Assembly (NCBI GenBank): GCA_051960855.1
Contig: JBQCDV010000215.1
Location: forward strand, 1-13,468
Source of the DNA: JBQCDV01 sp051960855
Lineage (GTDB): Bacteria; Actinomycetota; Actinomycetes; JAJZTN01
Reading direction: 5' to 3'
Length of the DNA: 13,468 nt
In this document: in pieces, positions 1-6,520 of the stretch
Position numbering within the stretch: the first letter of the stretch is position 1
Layout of the letters: each line of letters starts with the position of its first letter
The notes under the pieces: generated by a model
Databases searched by the model: none
Told to the model about the DNA's origin: nothing
The model's input: the letters and a program-made list of their open reading frames with translations, nothing else
Translations under genes and position numbers: made by a program

Positions 1-208
1 CGGCCTCGTACGTGATGCCCCAGAGCAGCAGGTCGCTGTCGAGGTGACCGTTCTTCTCCTCGTGCCAGACCGCCCACGGCAGCTCCCGGCCTCGCCAACG
101 TTCGGGGTCAAGGGAGTCGGCTGCTCCCGAGGACGGCTCGAGCAGAAACGCGCGGAGTTCCACCGCGGCGTGGCCTGCGCTGTCGAAGTTGCAGCCCTGG
201 TTCATCAT
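1..208 (-). CDS. hypothetical protein, 5' part only (runs off left edge)
   Basis: An open minus-strand frame begins with two consecutive ATG codons at 208-203 and stays open for 69 codons to the window edge, so only the N-terminus is visible. The upstream minus-strand sequence AAGGGCAGG is a good ribosome binding site. The peptide begins MMNQGCNFDSAGHAAVELRA and continues through RWRGRELPWAVWHEEKNG to LLLWGITYEA. It is rich in Trp, acidic residues and Leu, with natural-looking amino acid composition, unlike the Arg/Pro/Ala-rich shadow frames on the opposite strand. No signal peptide, membrane segment or known motif is visible. I do not recognise the family. It is transcribed away from the rest of the window, and a perfect 8-bp hairpin lies 36 bases upstream of its start. 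Confidence 0.7.
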   Translation of the reverse strand, partial: MMNQGCNFDSAGHAAVELRAFLLEPSSGAADSLDPERWRGRELPWAVWHEEKNGHLDSDLLLWGITYEA

Positions 209-243
209 CCTGCCCTTGCTGTGCGGTCGGCTCTGAGGGGCGA

Positions 244-262
244 GAGCCGACGGTGTCGGCTC
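244..262. repeat. hairpin upstream of the left minus-strand gene
   Basis: GAGCCGAC (244-251) and GTCGGCTC (255-262) are perfect 8-base inverted arms around the loop GGT. Flanking AGGG/CCCT can extend the stem past a small bulge. It lies in the upstream region of the minus-strand gene, so it could be an operator, a leader structure, or a terminator for transcription entering from either side. No T-tract follows. Confidence 0.45.
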
Positions 263-853
263 CCCTGCCGATGACGGTCCGGGCCCCCAGCCAGCCGTCA
301 ACCATCCGCCAGCTGAGGACCCAAGGTGGCGCTCCGCCGCCCAGCACCGACCCTCACCGGGACCGCGCGGTCCTTGTGTCCATGCCTCGCCTTGATGCGC
401 GGAAGGACGACGGGACTGCGCCGGAGGGGCCCGAGCCGGTCGGCCGAAGCTGTTCGTCAGCGAGCGTCGGCGAGATGCAGCGGTGCTGGGGCCCCGGGCG
501 TGGGGCGTGAGGGAGGGGTGTCAACCGGACCACGCTCACCCTCACGACGTCCTCGTCGTCCCCCAGACGCGCCGAGACCGCACTCCCGCCGCGGCCCCGC
601 CTTTCACCCCGGCGGCTCACCACGAGCCAGCGGGCGGTCGAGCCGCCGTCACCGGGGCGGCAGGCGCGCTCGGCACCGGGCCGCTCACCGCGCCCCGGGG
701 GCTGGCCGGTCACGTGTATTTGTCGGTGGTTCCATCCATGTCCCACCTGCGCGAACTCGTCGCCGCGGCGGCGCCGACCCGATCATGCCGGGCTTGGGGA
801 CAAGACCCGGGTTGTCGGGCGAGAAGCGCTACTCTGATCACTAGGACTGGTAG

Positions 854-867
854 TTACACGGGTGTAA
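854..867. promoter_or_regulatory. operator-like palindrome TTACAC-GG-GTGTAA
   Basis: Perfect 6-base arms separated by two bases, in a more AT-rich patch about 200 bases upstream of the gene at 1070. This is the typical geometry of a dimeric helix-turn-helix repressor site. The regulator is not identifiable. Confidence 0.4.
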
Positions 868-909
868 GACCACAACCCCTTGACTACTGAGCCACGGTGA
901 GAACAGCAA

Positions 910-926
910 GTCCCGACCGTCGGGAC
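910..926. promoter_or_regulatory. 17-base palindrome GTCCCGAC-C-GTCGGGAC
   Basis: Perfect 8-base arms around a single C. As DNA it is a symmetric operator-like site; as RNA the one-base loop would open to a shorter stem. A third, weaker stem follows at 950-965 (ACAAG, six bases, CTTGT). Together with the palindrome at 854-867 these form a cluster upstream of the gene at 1070. Confidence 0.4.
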
Positions 927-1069
927 GAGCCGACGACCGGGACCTGCCAACAAGTGGGCGCTTGTGCGGGGAACGTAGCACTGGGCTGGACTGCCGCCAC
1001 AGACGGGGGCAGGTCCTGCGCTTCACCAGCAGTGACGGCTCAACCGCTGCTCACCGGAAAGGAGCAGCC

Positions 1070-1336
1070 ATGACTGAGCCAGTGCACCACCACCACCGGG
1101 TGCGAGCCAAGGTTCACTGCCGAGCAGGGCACATGCACGACCTCTGCATCCTCATCGATCGCGACGTTGCACCGGAACTCCGGTGCGCGCCGGACCAGGC
1201 TCCCGGCTACGCGGTCGGTGGCGGCGGCGGCGGGTGCACCTTGCCCCCAGACCTCGACGTCCGCGCCGAGCGGGAACTGCGGGAGCACTATCAGGAATCA
1301 CGCCGCCGCGGCTGGATCGAGATCGACGCCGCCTGA
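1070..1336 (+). CDS. small Cys/His-rich hypothetical protein (88 aa)
   Basis: ATG at 1070 is preceded by GAAAGGAG at 1057-1064, an excellent ribosome binding site with 5-base spacing, so this start is preferred over the longer upstream frame. The protein has an N-terminal HHHH tract (residues 6-9) and four cysteines (17, 26, 39, 56), with HCRAGHMHDLC at residues 16-26. A glycine run (50-55) precedes CTLPPDLDVRAERELREHY, and the tail is GWIEIDAA. The Cys/His spacing could bind a metal, but no named zinc-finger pattern fits exactly. Small proteins of this general look occur in actinobacterial mobile elements; that comparison is from memory and is not proof. No function is assigned. A strong hairpin just downstream separates it from the recombinase gene, so they are probably separate transcription units. 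Confidence 0.75.
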   Translation: MTEPVHHHHRVRAKVHCRAGHMHDLCILIDRDVAPELRCAPDQAPGYAVGGGGGGCTLPPDLDVRAERELREHYQESRRRGWIEIDAA

Positions 1337-1351
1337 CGTACTAAACGAGCG

Positions 1352-1389
1352 GGGGTGCCCCGGCCTGCTCCCGGCAACCGGGGCACCCC
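1352..1389 (+). terminator. intrinsic-terminator-like hairpin after the small Cys/His-rich gene
   Basis: GGGGTGCCCCGG (1352-1363) and CCGGGGCACCCC (1378-1389) are perfect 12-base inverted arms with a 14-base loop, starting 15 bases after the stop codon. There is no T-tract, which is usual for high-GC actinobacterial terminators. It is one of the strongest stems in the window. Confidence 0.75.
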
Positions 1390-1486
1390 AGCACAAGGTC
1401 GGCATTGCGACGCGGGGGCAGTCAGGCGACCTCGACCTCGACGGCCGGCCGCCCTATGACGTGGCGTTCCGTCACGTACGTTGTGG

Positions 1487-1530
1487 CGCGCCAACCCATG
1501 CACGTCGTGCCTCGTGGCCGGGTTGGCGTG
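1487..1530. repeat. nested inverted repeat upstream of the recombinase gene
   Basis: CGCGCCAACCC (1487-1497) and GGGTTGGCGTG (1520-1530) match at 10 of 11 positions as inverted arms. Between them lies a perfect inner palindrome, GCACG-T-CGTGC (1500-1510). It sits about 85 bases upstream of the recombinase start. It may be an operator, an RNA leader hairpin, or the phage/plasmid-side attachment site, because large serine integrases often have an imperfect inverted-repeat att site next to their gene. No conserved core can be proven from one copy. Confidence 0.45.
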
Positions 1531-1613
1531 CGACAACAGGTCTGGAAAGGCAGTGGTTGCGCGGGCGGAGTACCTCGGCACCGTCCTGGTCACCTTCGAC
1601 CAGGGAGACCACG

Positions 1614-4600
1614 ATGAGCCGGGACGTCCGCAAGAGCATCGACCGCATCTTCATCCTCCGTGTGAGCGGCAAGGGTGACCAGAAGGGCAGCGCCAACCAG
1701 CTGCACGTTCTCGAGCAGTACCGCCGCTTCACTGACGTCGTGTCCTTCCTGGACACCTTTGACGTCGAGATGATGAGCGCCTCCAGCCGGGCCGGCGAGG
1801 TCCTCCGCCGGACGTGGCAGCGCGAACACGGCCTGAAGGTCCTCTACCGGGAGGGCAGCCAGTACTTCCTCGGCGTGAGCGTGGTCATCGGCCGGTCACG
1901 GTTCATCGTCTACGCCGAGTCCGCGGCGAAGATGGACGAGGCCAGCGGGAACGCGTTCACCCGGCACGTCTGTGCAGCCATCGCCGATCCCGAGTTCAAC
2001 GGCCTCGGGGACCGCGAGTTCATGGCAGCGCGCGACGCCGGCGCCTACGACAGGACCGAGCACCCCAGCCTGGTCTACGCCTTCGACCCCACGAGGTTCT
2101 GCCGGTCAACCAGCTCGGCCACCCAGCTCTACGACGCCGCCGAACGCGACCTCGTCGCCTTCGAAGCCCAGGACCTGCACATTGACCCCGCCCAGGGCAG
2201 CCACATGCGGATGATGTGGACCTTCATCGCCTTCGGCTCGGAAGTCGAGGCCACGGTCGGGAAGCTGCGCCGCTTCGTCGGGCGCCTGAACAAGGCCCGC
2301 AGCGGCTGCTTCCCCTACCCGGCAGGGATGGCGCCGCTGGGCAGCCGGCGCGTCGCGGTCGCGGACGCCCTGGAGACCTACCAGCTGGATGTCGACGAGG
2401 ATCACGTCACCTCTGTGGCCCGCCTCCTCGAGTTAGGGCTGGACCGGAGCAACACCTACTCGCAGATCCTCGACGTCCTCGGCAAGCAGTGCGGAGTCAC
2501 CTCCGGCGACATGAAGACCCCCGGCATGCCGGTTCACGAGCTCGACCCGGCTGCCGCCAAGCGGTTCTTCGTGCGCCGGAAGCTGGAGGCCTACCGAGAC
2601 GGCGAGCTGGAACTGGTCTTCACCGGAGTGATGGAAAACCAGCTGCGCCCGGGGTCCGGGCACATCCTGACCCGGCGATGGGAGGGCCTCAACGCCGCCG
2701 GCGAACCCGACCGTCTCGGCGCCGTCAGCTACCGCATCCGCATGCCCAAGCCCACCGTTGCGGGCCCCGACGGCTCGCCGCGGCAGGGGTGGATCGCCGG
2801 ACTGAGCGACGAGGAGGAACGCGCTGCGTGGGACCGCCTCATCGCCCTACGCGGCGTCGACGACAGCGGCCGCCGGCCCGTCGAGGAACTCGACCAGGAG
2901 CTGCTCGACACGCTCTCCCCCGACGACCTCGCCCAGATCCAGCAGGACGCCGCCGCCTCCAGGCGCACCGCCCGTGGCGGCAGGACGCCCGACCGCGCCG
3001 TGACCGTGGTCTTCACCCCCTCCGGCGAGGAGGGGTCACGCGTCTTCCTGCGCGCCCGTGGCACCAGGTCCCGGCTGGACGGCCGCGGCGGCCTGCAGTG
3101 GGAGCTGCGGCACGAGACCGGTCACGCTGGACCGGGCGGCGGCCTGAGCCGCAGGCCCGGGGCGACTGCCCTGGACACCGGCTTCGCCGAGCGGGACCTC
3201 ACCGCCGCGCTCGCCACCTTGATCACCGAGGCGGTGCGTGTCCTCACTGACTCTGGCCACGCCGTCGGGCCCCACCAGATCGTGCTGTCCCCCGCGCTGG
3301 CTGAGCAAGCAGCTACTGCCAGCCCCGCGGAAGCACGTGCCGCCGCCGAACGCGAGCTGACCGAGCACATCGCCGCGGCACGCCAGTTCGCCGGCGGTTG
3401 CGACCGGAACGTGGCGGCACTGCTCGCCGACGGCATCCCGGAGAACCACCCCCGCGTGCTCGACGCCAAGACCACCGCCGAGAACGCGTGGGCAGCCTGG
3501 CAGCAGGCAGTAGACGACCTCGACAAGCTCCAGCAGCTCCCGGTCCCGGCGCCCGCACCGGTCGAGCTTCCGCAGCTCGACGTCACCGACCCCCGGGACC
3601 TCGTGGTCGGCCTGCGGGGGGTCTACGCAACCGGCAAGGTGCCCCCCGGCTTCGCCCAGGCCCTGCGCCACACCATCCCCGTACCACCGCAGTTCGCGCC
3701 GCTGCGCGACTCCCTGCAGTGGGAGATCCGGGGCGACGTCACCCTGACCACCACCACCGGTGAGACCGTCACCGTCGCCGATGTCCGGACCACCGTCACC
3801 ACCATCCACGGCCGCAGCGGCTCCCGCACCGCCTCAGACCGGGCAGCAGAGTTCGCCGCCCGGCGGATGCGCGACGGGCAACTACTCGAGGAGATCGCCG
3901 ACGCCTCCGGCATGGAGCGCGCGAGCGTGTCGCGGTTGCTGATCGCGCATCTGCGCGGCACCGGGGCCTTCCCAGACGATGCCCGCCTCGCCCAGGCCGT
4001 CGACTGCCCCATCCCGGACACCACCGCCATCCTCTGGGGCCACGCCACCGGACAGGCCGTCGCGCGAACCGATCGCTTCGCCCAGCACGTCCTGACCGTG
4101 TTCACCCAAGCAGCCGACGAGCACGCCGCCACCCGCACGGGACGCGGCACCGTGTGGGCTTACGACCTCGACGTCGACCGCCGACGCGATCAGCTCACCA
4201 TCCTCAGCCACGCCCTCAACCCCGCCGCCGGCATCCGCGCCGACGGACTGCTCGCCGCCCTCGACAGGAACGACGTCAAGCCTCGGCGGGTACTCGACGC
4301 CTCCACCAACACCGTCAAGGTCAACGCCGTCTACCCGCCGGTGCTACGCCGCGTCCCGGCCCCCGGCTACCCCGCCGGCTGGTACGGCCGCAACGCGGCC
4401 GCAGTCAGCGCCGAGCACAAGTGGCTCAGCTTCACACTCTGCCCACACGCGGACTGCCCGGAGACCTACGCCACCGTCCTCGTTCCCGCCGTCGAGGTCC
4501 TCGCGCTCGGGGCGATGATGCTCTGCCGCCGCTGCCGCCGCGCCGCCACGCCCACCGACCACCCCCTGCACGCCACCGCCGCCGGTATCCGCTTCCCGCA

Positions 4601-5165
4601 GGCCTACATCACCTGGTTCGACGCCCAACCCCACCGCACCGGAAACATCAGCGCCTGCGCCCGCCCCGGCTGCTCCTCCGACATCGGCTTCGGGGCCGGG
4701 AACACCTGGCAGTGGGACGACGAGCCGAGCCCCGTGTGGCATGACGACGACTGCCGCGCCGGACAGACCACCGGTATCCACACCCGCTGCCGCTACCTCC
4801 ACTGCACCCTCGACGAGGGCGCGGGCCCGGGCAGCATCCGACAGGAAGGCAGGGGCAGGCGGACCTGGCACACGCGCGACTGCGAGAACGCCGAACGGCG
4901 CCGCGTCACGGCCGCCAAGGTCGAGTACGTCATCTGCCGCCTCGAGGGCTGCACTCTCGATGAGGGTGGCGGGCCGGGCAGTATCCGCAGGAACGGCAAG
5001 CACCGCACCGTCCACAACGAGACCTGTCGACAGGCAGTCAAGAACGGCACAGACGCCACCGTCATCCGCCGTTGGGCCCGCGCCCGCGGACACCACGTCC
5101 CCGACGTCGGTCGGCTCCCCCAGTCGATCCTCACCGCCTACCGCGCCGCACAGGCCGAGACCTAG
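1614..5165 (+). CDS. very large serine-recombinase-like protein with C-terminal zinc-binding modules (1183 aa)
   Basis: ATG at 1614 follows GGGAG at 1603-1607; the frame is open farther upstream, but that part overlaps the 88-aa gene and the terminator and has shadow-like composition. Seen: FILRVSGKGDQ near the N-terminus matches the catalytic motif of serine recombinases (candidate Arg16, Ser18). SSRAGEVL (Arg59) resembles the Arg45 region of gamma-delta resolvase, and FDPTRFCRS supplies Arg161 and Arg164, like Arg68 and Arg71. These are followed by an E-helix-like GSEVEATVGKLRRFVGRL, then GCFPYPAGMAPLGSR, and DEDHVTSVARLLELG, which fits the start of the 'recombinase' domain. About 80 extra residues lie between Arg59 and Arg161. 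Further on are a helix-turn-helix-like segment (754-776) and four Cys/His modules (943-974, 1015-1047, 1059-1090, 1108-1138). Inferred role: DNA integration or excision by a phosphoserine intermediate. Large serine recombinases are usually roughly 450-700 residues, so this one is about twice the normal size. The family call is probable, not certain. Confidence 0.7.
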   Translation: MSRDVRKSIDRIFILRVSGKGDQKGSANQLHVLEQYRRFTDVVSFLDTFDVEMMSASSRAGEVLRRTWQREHGLKVLYREGSQYFLGVSVVIGRSRFIVYAESAAKMDEASGNAFTRHVCAAIADPEFNGLGDREFMAARDAGAYDRTEHPSLVYAFDPTRFCRSTSSATQLYDAAERDLVAFEAQDLHIDPAQGSHMRMMWTFIAFGSEVEATVGKLRRFVGRLNKARSGCFPYPAGMAPLGSRRVAVADALETYQLDVDEDHVTSVARLLELGLDRSNTYSQILDVLGKQCGVTSGDMKTPGMPVHELDPAAAKRFFVRRKLEAYRDGELELVFTGVMENQLRPGSGHILTRRWEGLNAAGEPDRLGAVSYRIRMPKPTVAGPDGSPRQGWIAGLSDEEERAAWDRLIALRGVDDSGRRPVEELDQELLDTLSPDDLAQIQQDAAASRRTARGGRTPDRAVTVVFTPSGEEGSRVFLRARGTRSRLDGRGGLQWELRHETGHAGPGGGLSRRPGATALDTGFAERDLTAALATLITEAVRVLTDSGHAVGPHQIVLSPALAEQAATASPAEARAAAERELTEHIAAARQFAGGCDRNVAALLADGIPENHPRVLDAKTTAENAWAAWQQAVDDLDKLQQLPVPAPAPVELPQLDVTDPRDLVVGLRGVYATGKVPPGFAQALRHTIPVPPQFAPLRDSLQWEIRGDVTLTTTTGETVTVADVRTTVTTIHGRSGSRTASDRAAEFAARRMRDGQLLEEIADASGMERASVSRLLIAHLRGTGAFPDDARLAQAVDCPIPDTTAILWGHATGQAVARTDRFAQHVLTVFTQAADEHAATRTGRGTVWAYDLDVDRRRDQLTILSHALNPAAGIRADGLLAALDRNDVKPRRVLDASTNTVKVNAVYPPVLRRVPAPGYPAGWYGRNAAAVSAEHKWLSFTLCPHADCPETYATVLVPAVEVLALGAMMLCRRCRRAATPTDHPLHATAAGIRFPQAYITWFDAQPHRTGNISACARPGCSSDIGFGAGNTWQWDDEPSPVWHDDDCRAGQTTGIHTRCRYLHCTLDEGAGPGSIRQEGRGRRTWHTRDCENAERRRVTAAKVEYVICRLEGCTLDEGGGPGSIRRNGKHRTVHNETCRQAVKNGTDATVIRRWARARGHHVPDVGRLPQSILTAYRAAQAET
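4656..5027 (+). repeat. three tandem C-x4-C...H-x3-C coding modules
   Basis: Within the recombinase-like gene, residues 1015-1047, 1059-1090 and 1108-1138 repeat the pattern Cys-x4-Cys, 20-22 residues, His-x3-Cys, often with Trp or Val before the His and Arg or Glu after the last Cys. Modules two and three also share CTLDEG-GPGSIR and are clearly similar in DNA (starting near 4803 and 4950), so they are a recent duplication. The first module has diverged. The layout resembles C-x4-C...C-x3-C fingers seen in plasmid and phage proteins, with His replacing the third Cys. Confidence 0.75.
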
Positions 5166-5204
5166 GCCCTTGTCCAGGCCGTCACCGCGCCCAGCTGTGA
5201 CGGC

Positions 5205-5384
5205 ATGGAGCACTTCCACGAGTTCGAGACCGCCGTCGACGTGCTGCTGGCCCTGACACCAGACCAGCAGCGCGTCTACCTCCAGCAGCGCTTCGCCGCC
5301 ACCGACCCCCTTCAGCCGCAGCAACGACTCACGCTGCCGTGGGGTCCGGCCACCCTGGCCGCCGCCGTAGAGGCGCAGCATTAG
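5205..5384 (+). CDS. possible 59-aa small protein, in frame after the recombinase stop
   Basis: ATG at 5205 opens a 59-codon frame ending in TAG at 5382-5384. The peptide runs MEHFHEFETAVDVLLALTPD, then QQRVYLQQRF, and ends in TLAAAVEAQH. It has balanced composition with an amphipathic-helix look, unlike shadow frames. There is no good ribosome binding site. The frame is the same as the recombinase gene and is open without another stop from the TAG at 5163-5165, so three readings are possible: an independent small gene coupled to the recombinase, a C-terminal extension reached by read-through, or the tail of a once longer recombinase cut by a nonsense change. No known motif is visible. Confidence 0.45.
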   Translation: MEHFHEFETAVDVLLALTPDQQRVYLQQRFAATDPLQPQQRLTLPWGPATLAAAVEAQH

Positions 5385-5599
5385 GCCGGAACCGCGCGGA
5401 CCATGCGCCGGGGTAGGTCGTGGCACCCGCGCGGTCGCCCTTGGGCAACGACGGCTGCACTAAGGGACAAGGTGTCGCCTCGCGCGCCGCCTCGGTAAGG
5501 GCGGCTTCAGCGGGTCGAGGGCCGGCGAGATCCTGCCGGGCGCCGTCCTGCTCCCCCCCCGCGACCTGCTACCGGTAACGGCCCCGACGCCGGGTTATC

Positions 5600-5620
5600 C
5601 GAGGCGTGAAACGCGCCTCG
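5600..5620 (+). terminator. short hairpin between the 59-aa frame and the cell-wall gene
   Basis: CGAGGCG (5600-5606) and CGCCTCG (5614-5620) are perfect 7-base arms around a 7-base loop TGAAACG. It lies upstream of the promoter candidate and could terminate transcription from the recombinase side. It has no T-tract and only moderate length. Confidence 0.35.
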
Positions 5621-5636
5621 CCCCAGGCTGGAGGTC

Positions 5637-5665
5637 TTGTTCCAACCGCGCGCTAGTGATAGGAC
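5637..5665 (+). promoter_or_regulatory. promoter candidate for the secreted-protein gene
   Basis: TTGTTC at 5637-5642 and TAGGAC at 5660-5665 are separated by 17 bases and fit the actinobacterial housekeeping consensus (TTGACN, TAGGAT-like). They lie about 40 bases before the ATG at 5704, leaving room for the GGGGG Shine-Dalgarno-like run at 5692-5696. Confidence 0.4.
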
Positions 5666-5818
5666 GTCGGTCAGGCGGGGACCTTGGGGACGGGGGATGC
5701 GCAATGGTTCAGCGGCGCTAGCCAAGCGGCGTTCAGGCATTTCTGGTGGCGTTGGTGACGCTAGCCGCGTTGCTATCGCCGGTGGCGGCGACCGCAGCGA
5801 ACGCCACGGCGTGCGGGG

Positions 5819-6520
5819 GTGGAGCGGTGGCCGGTGAAGACCGGCAGCGACGCCGACGCCCCCGCAGTCGATCTGCAGGCCACAACGGCCACGACGATGG
5901 CGGACCTGTCCGCGTTGCCGGCACCGGCCAGCTACCCCGGCAGCAACCGGGTCGCCCCGACCGAGACCACCGTGTTCTCGGTGTCGGCACGGCTGACCGG
6001 GTTCAAGCTCGAAGACGACGGTGACATCCACCTGATCCTCACCGACCCGGCCGCGGCCACGATGATCTCCGAGATCCCCGACGCGGCTTGTGTCGCCTCG
6101 ACCAGCCCCTTCCTGACCGCGATCGGGCAGGCGAGGGCCTACTTCACCTCCCGCTACACCCCCTCCACGTCGTCGTTCACGACCGTCAACGTCGCTGTGA
6201 AGGTCCGCGGTGTCGGGTTCTTCGACGTGCTGCACGGCCAGGACGGGGTCGCACCCAACGGGATCGAGCTGCACCCGGCCCTGTCGATCTTCTTCGGTCC
6301 CGCCGCGCGCCACCACCTTGGACCGCGAGGCCGGCGACACCCGGTACGCCACCTCCGCGGCGATCTCCCGCACCAACTACGCCCCCGGCGTCCCCGTGGC
6401 GTTCGTCGCCACCGGGGAAGCCTTCCCCGACGGGCTGACCGCCGGTGCCGCAGCAGCCAAGCTCGGTGGGCCGGTGCTGCTGTCCCCACCCGGGTCCGTG
6501 GGTCCCGACGCGACCGGTGA
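5819..6520 (+). CDS. N-terminal fragment: conserved extracellular domain
   Basis: In this frame, GTG 5819 through about 6300 encodes VERWPVKTG, then ADLSALPAPASYPGSNRVAP, LTGFKLEDDGDIHLILTDPA, MISEIPDAACV, VAVKVRGVGFFDVLHGQDG and VAPNGIELHPALSIFF. I recall this motif series from secreted actinobacterial and other bacterial proteins of unknown function, where a Cys-Gly usually precedes the Glu-Arg-Trp; here the Cys-Gly is present but one base out of frame. After about 6301 the frame becomes Arg/Pro-rich junk to the stop at 6520, so only the first 160 or so codons are real. It is part of the pseudogene at 5704-7631, not a separate gene. Confidence 0.5.
   Translation: MERWPVKTGSDADAPAVDLQATTATTMADLSALPAPASYPGSNRVAPTETTVFSVSARLTGFKLEDDGDIHLILTDPAAATMISEIPDAACVASTSPFLTAIGQARAYFTSRYTPSTSSFTTVNVAVKVRGVGFFDVLHGQDGVAPNGIELHPALSIFFGPAARHHLGPRGRRHPVRHLRGDLPHQLRPRRPRGVRRHRGSLPRRADRRCRSSQARWAGAAVPTRVRGSRRDR

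Larger units (their letters stand above)
209..1069. other. gene-free region, about 860 bases, with scattered palindromes
   Basis: No convincing gene is seen on either strand. The open frames here translate into low-complexity Arg/Pro/Ala/Gly-rich peptides without initiation signals, as expected for random GC-rich DNA. Near the right end, roughly 800-965, base composition becomes more balanced and short palindromes cluster, which suggests the control region for the small gene at 1070. A TTGACT at 880-885 resembles a -35 box but has no good -10 partner at 17-18 bases. Nothing resembling a tRNA was found. The left part, about 270-790, could be a decayed gene but I cannot assign one. Confidence 0.5.
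5385..5703. other. intergenic region with leader-like stems and promoter
   Basis: No gene is seen in these 319 bases. The left part holds G/C-rich sequence with weak stems, for example CCGGC/GCCGG around 5523-5539, and a C8 run at 5553-5560. A clear hairpin is at 5600-5620 and a promoter candidate at 5637-5665, listed separately. The stems precede the promoter, so they more likely terminate upstream transcription than act as a riboswitch. Confidence 0.45.

Noticed and set aside
326..890. Overlapping plus-strand frames of 135 and 172 codons in the left empty region
   Set aside because: Composition is dominated by Arg/Pro/Ala, there is no ribosome binding site and no family signal.
1167..1613. 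Upstream extension of the recombinase frame
   Set aside because: It overlaps the 88-aa gene in another frame, runs through a 12-bp terminator stem and has shadow-like composition; ATG 1614 has a proper ribosome binding site.
5485..5640. c-di-AMP (ydaO-type) riboswitch before the wall-protein gene
   Set aside because: Such riboswitches often precede wall genes in Actinobacteria, but the conserved motifs I remember are absent and the stems lie upstream of the promoter candidate.
5163..5721. Genome-wide recoding of TAG as an amino acid
   Set aside because: Two in-frame TAG codons are suggestive, but TAG also ends other genes here (7629-7631, 13333-13335) at sensible places next to terminators.
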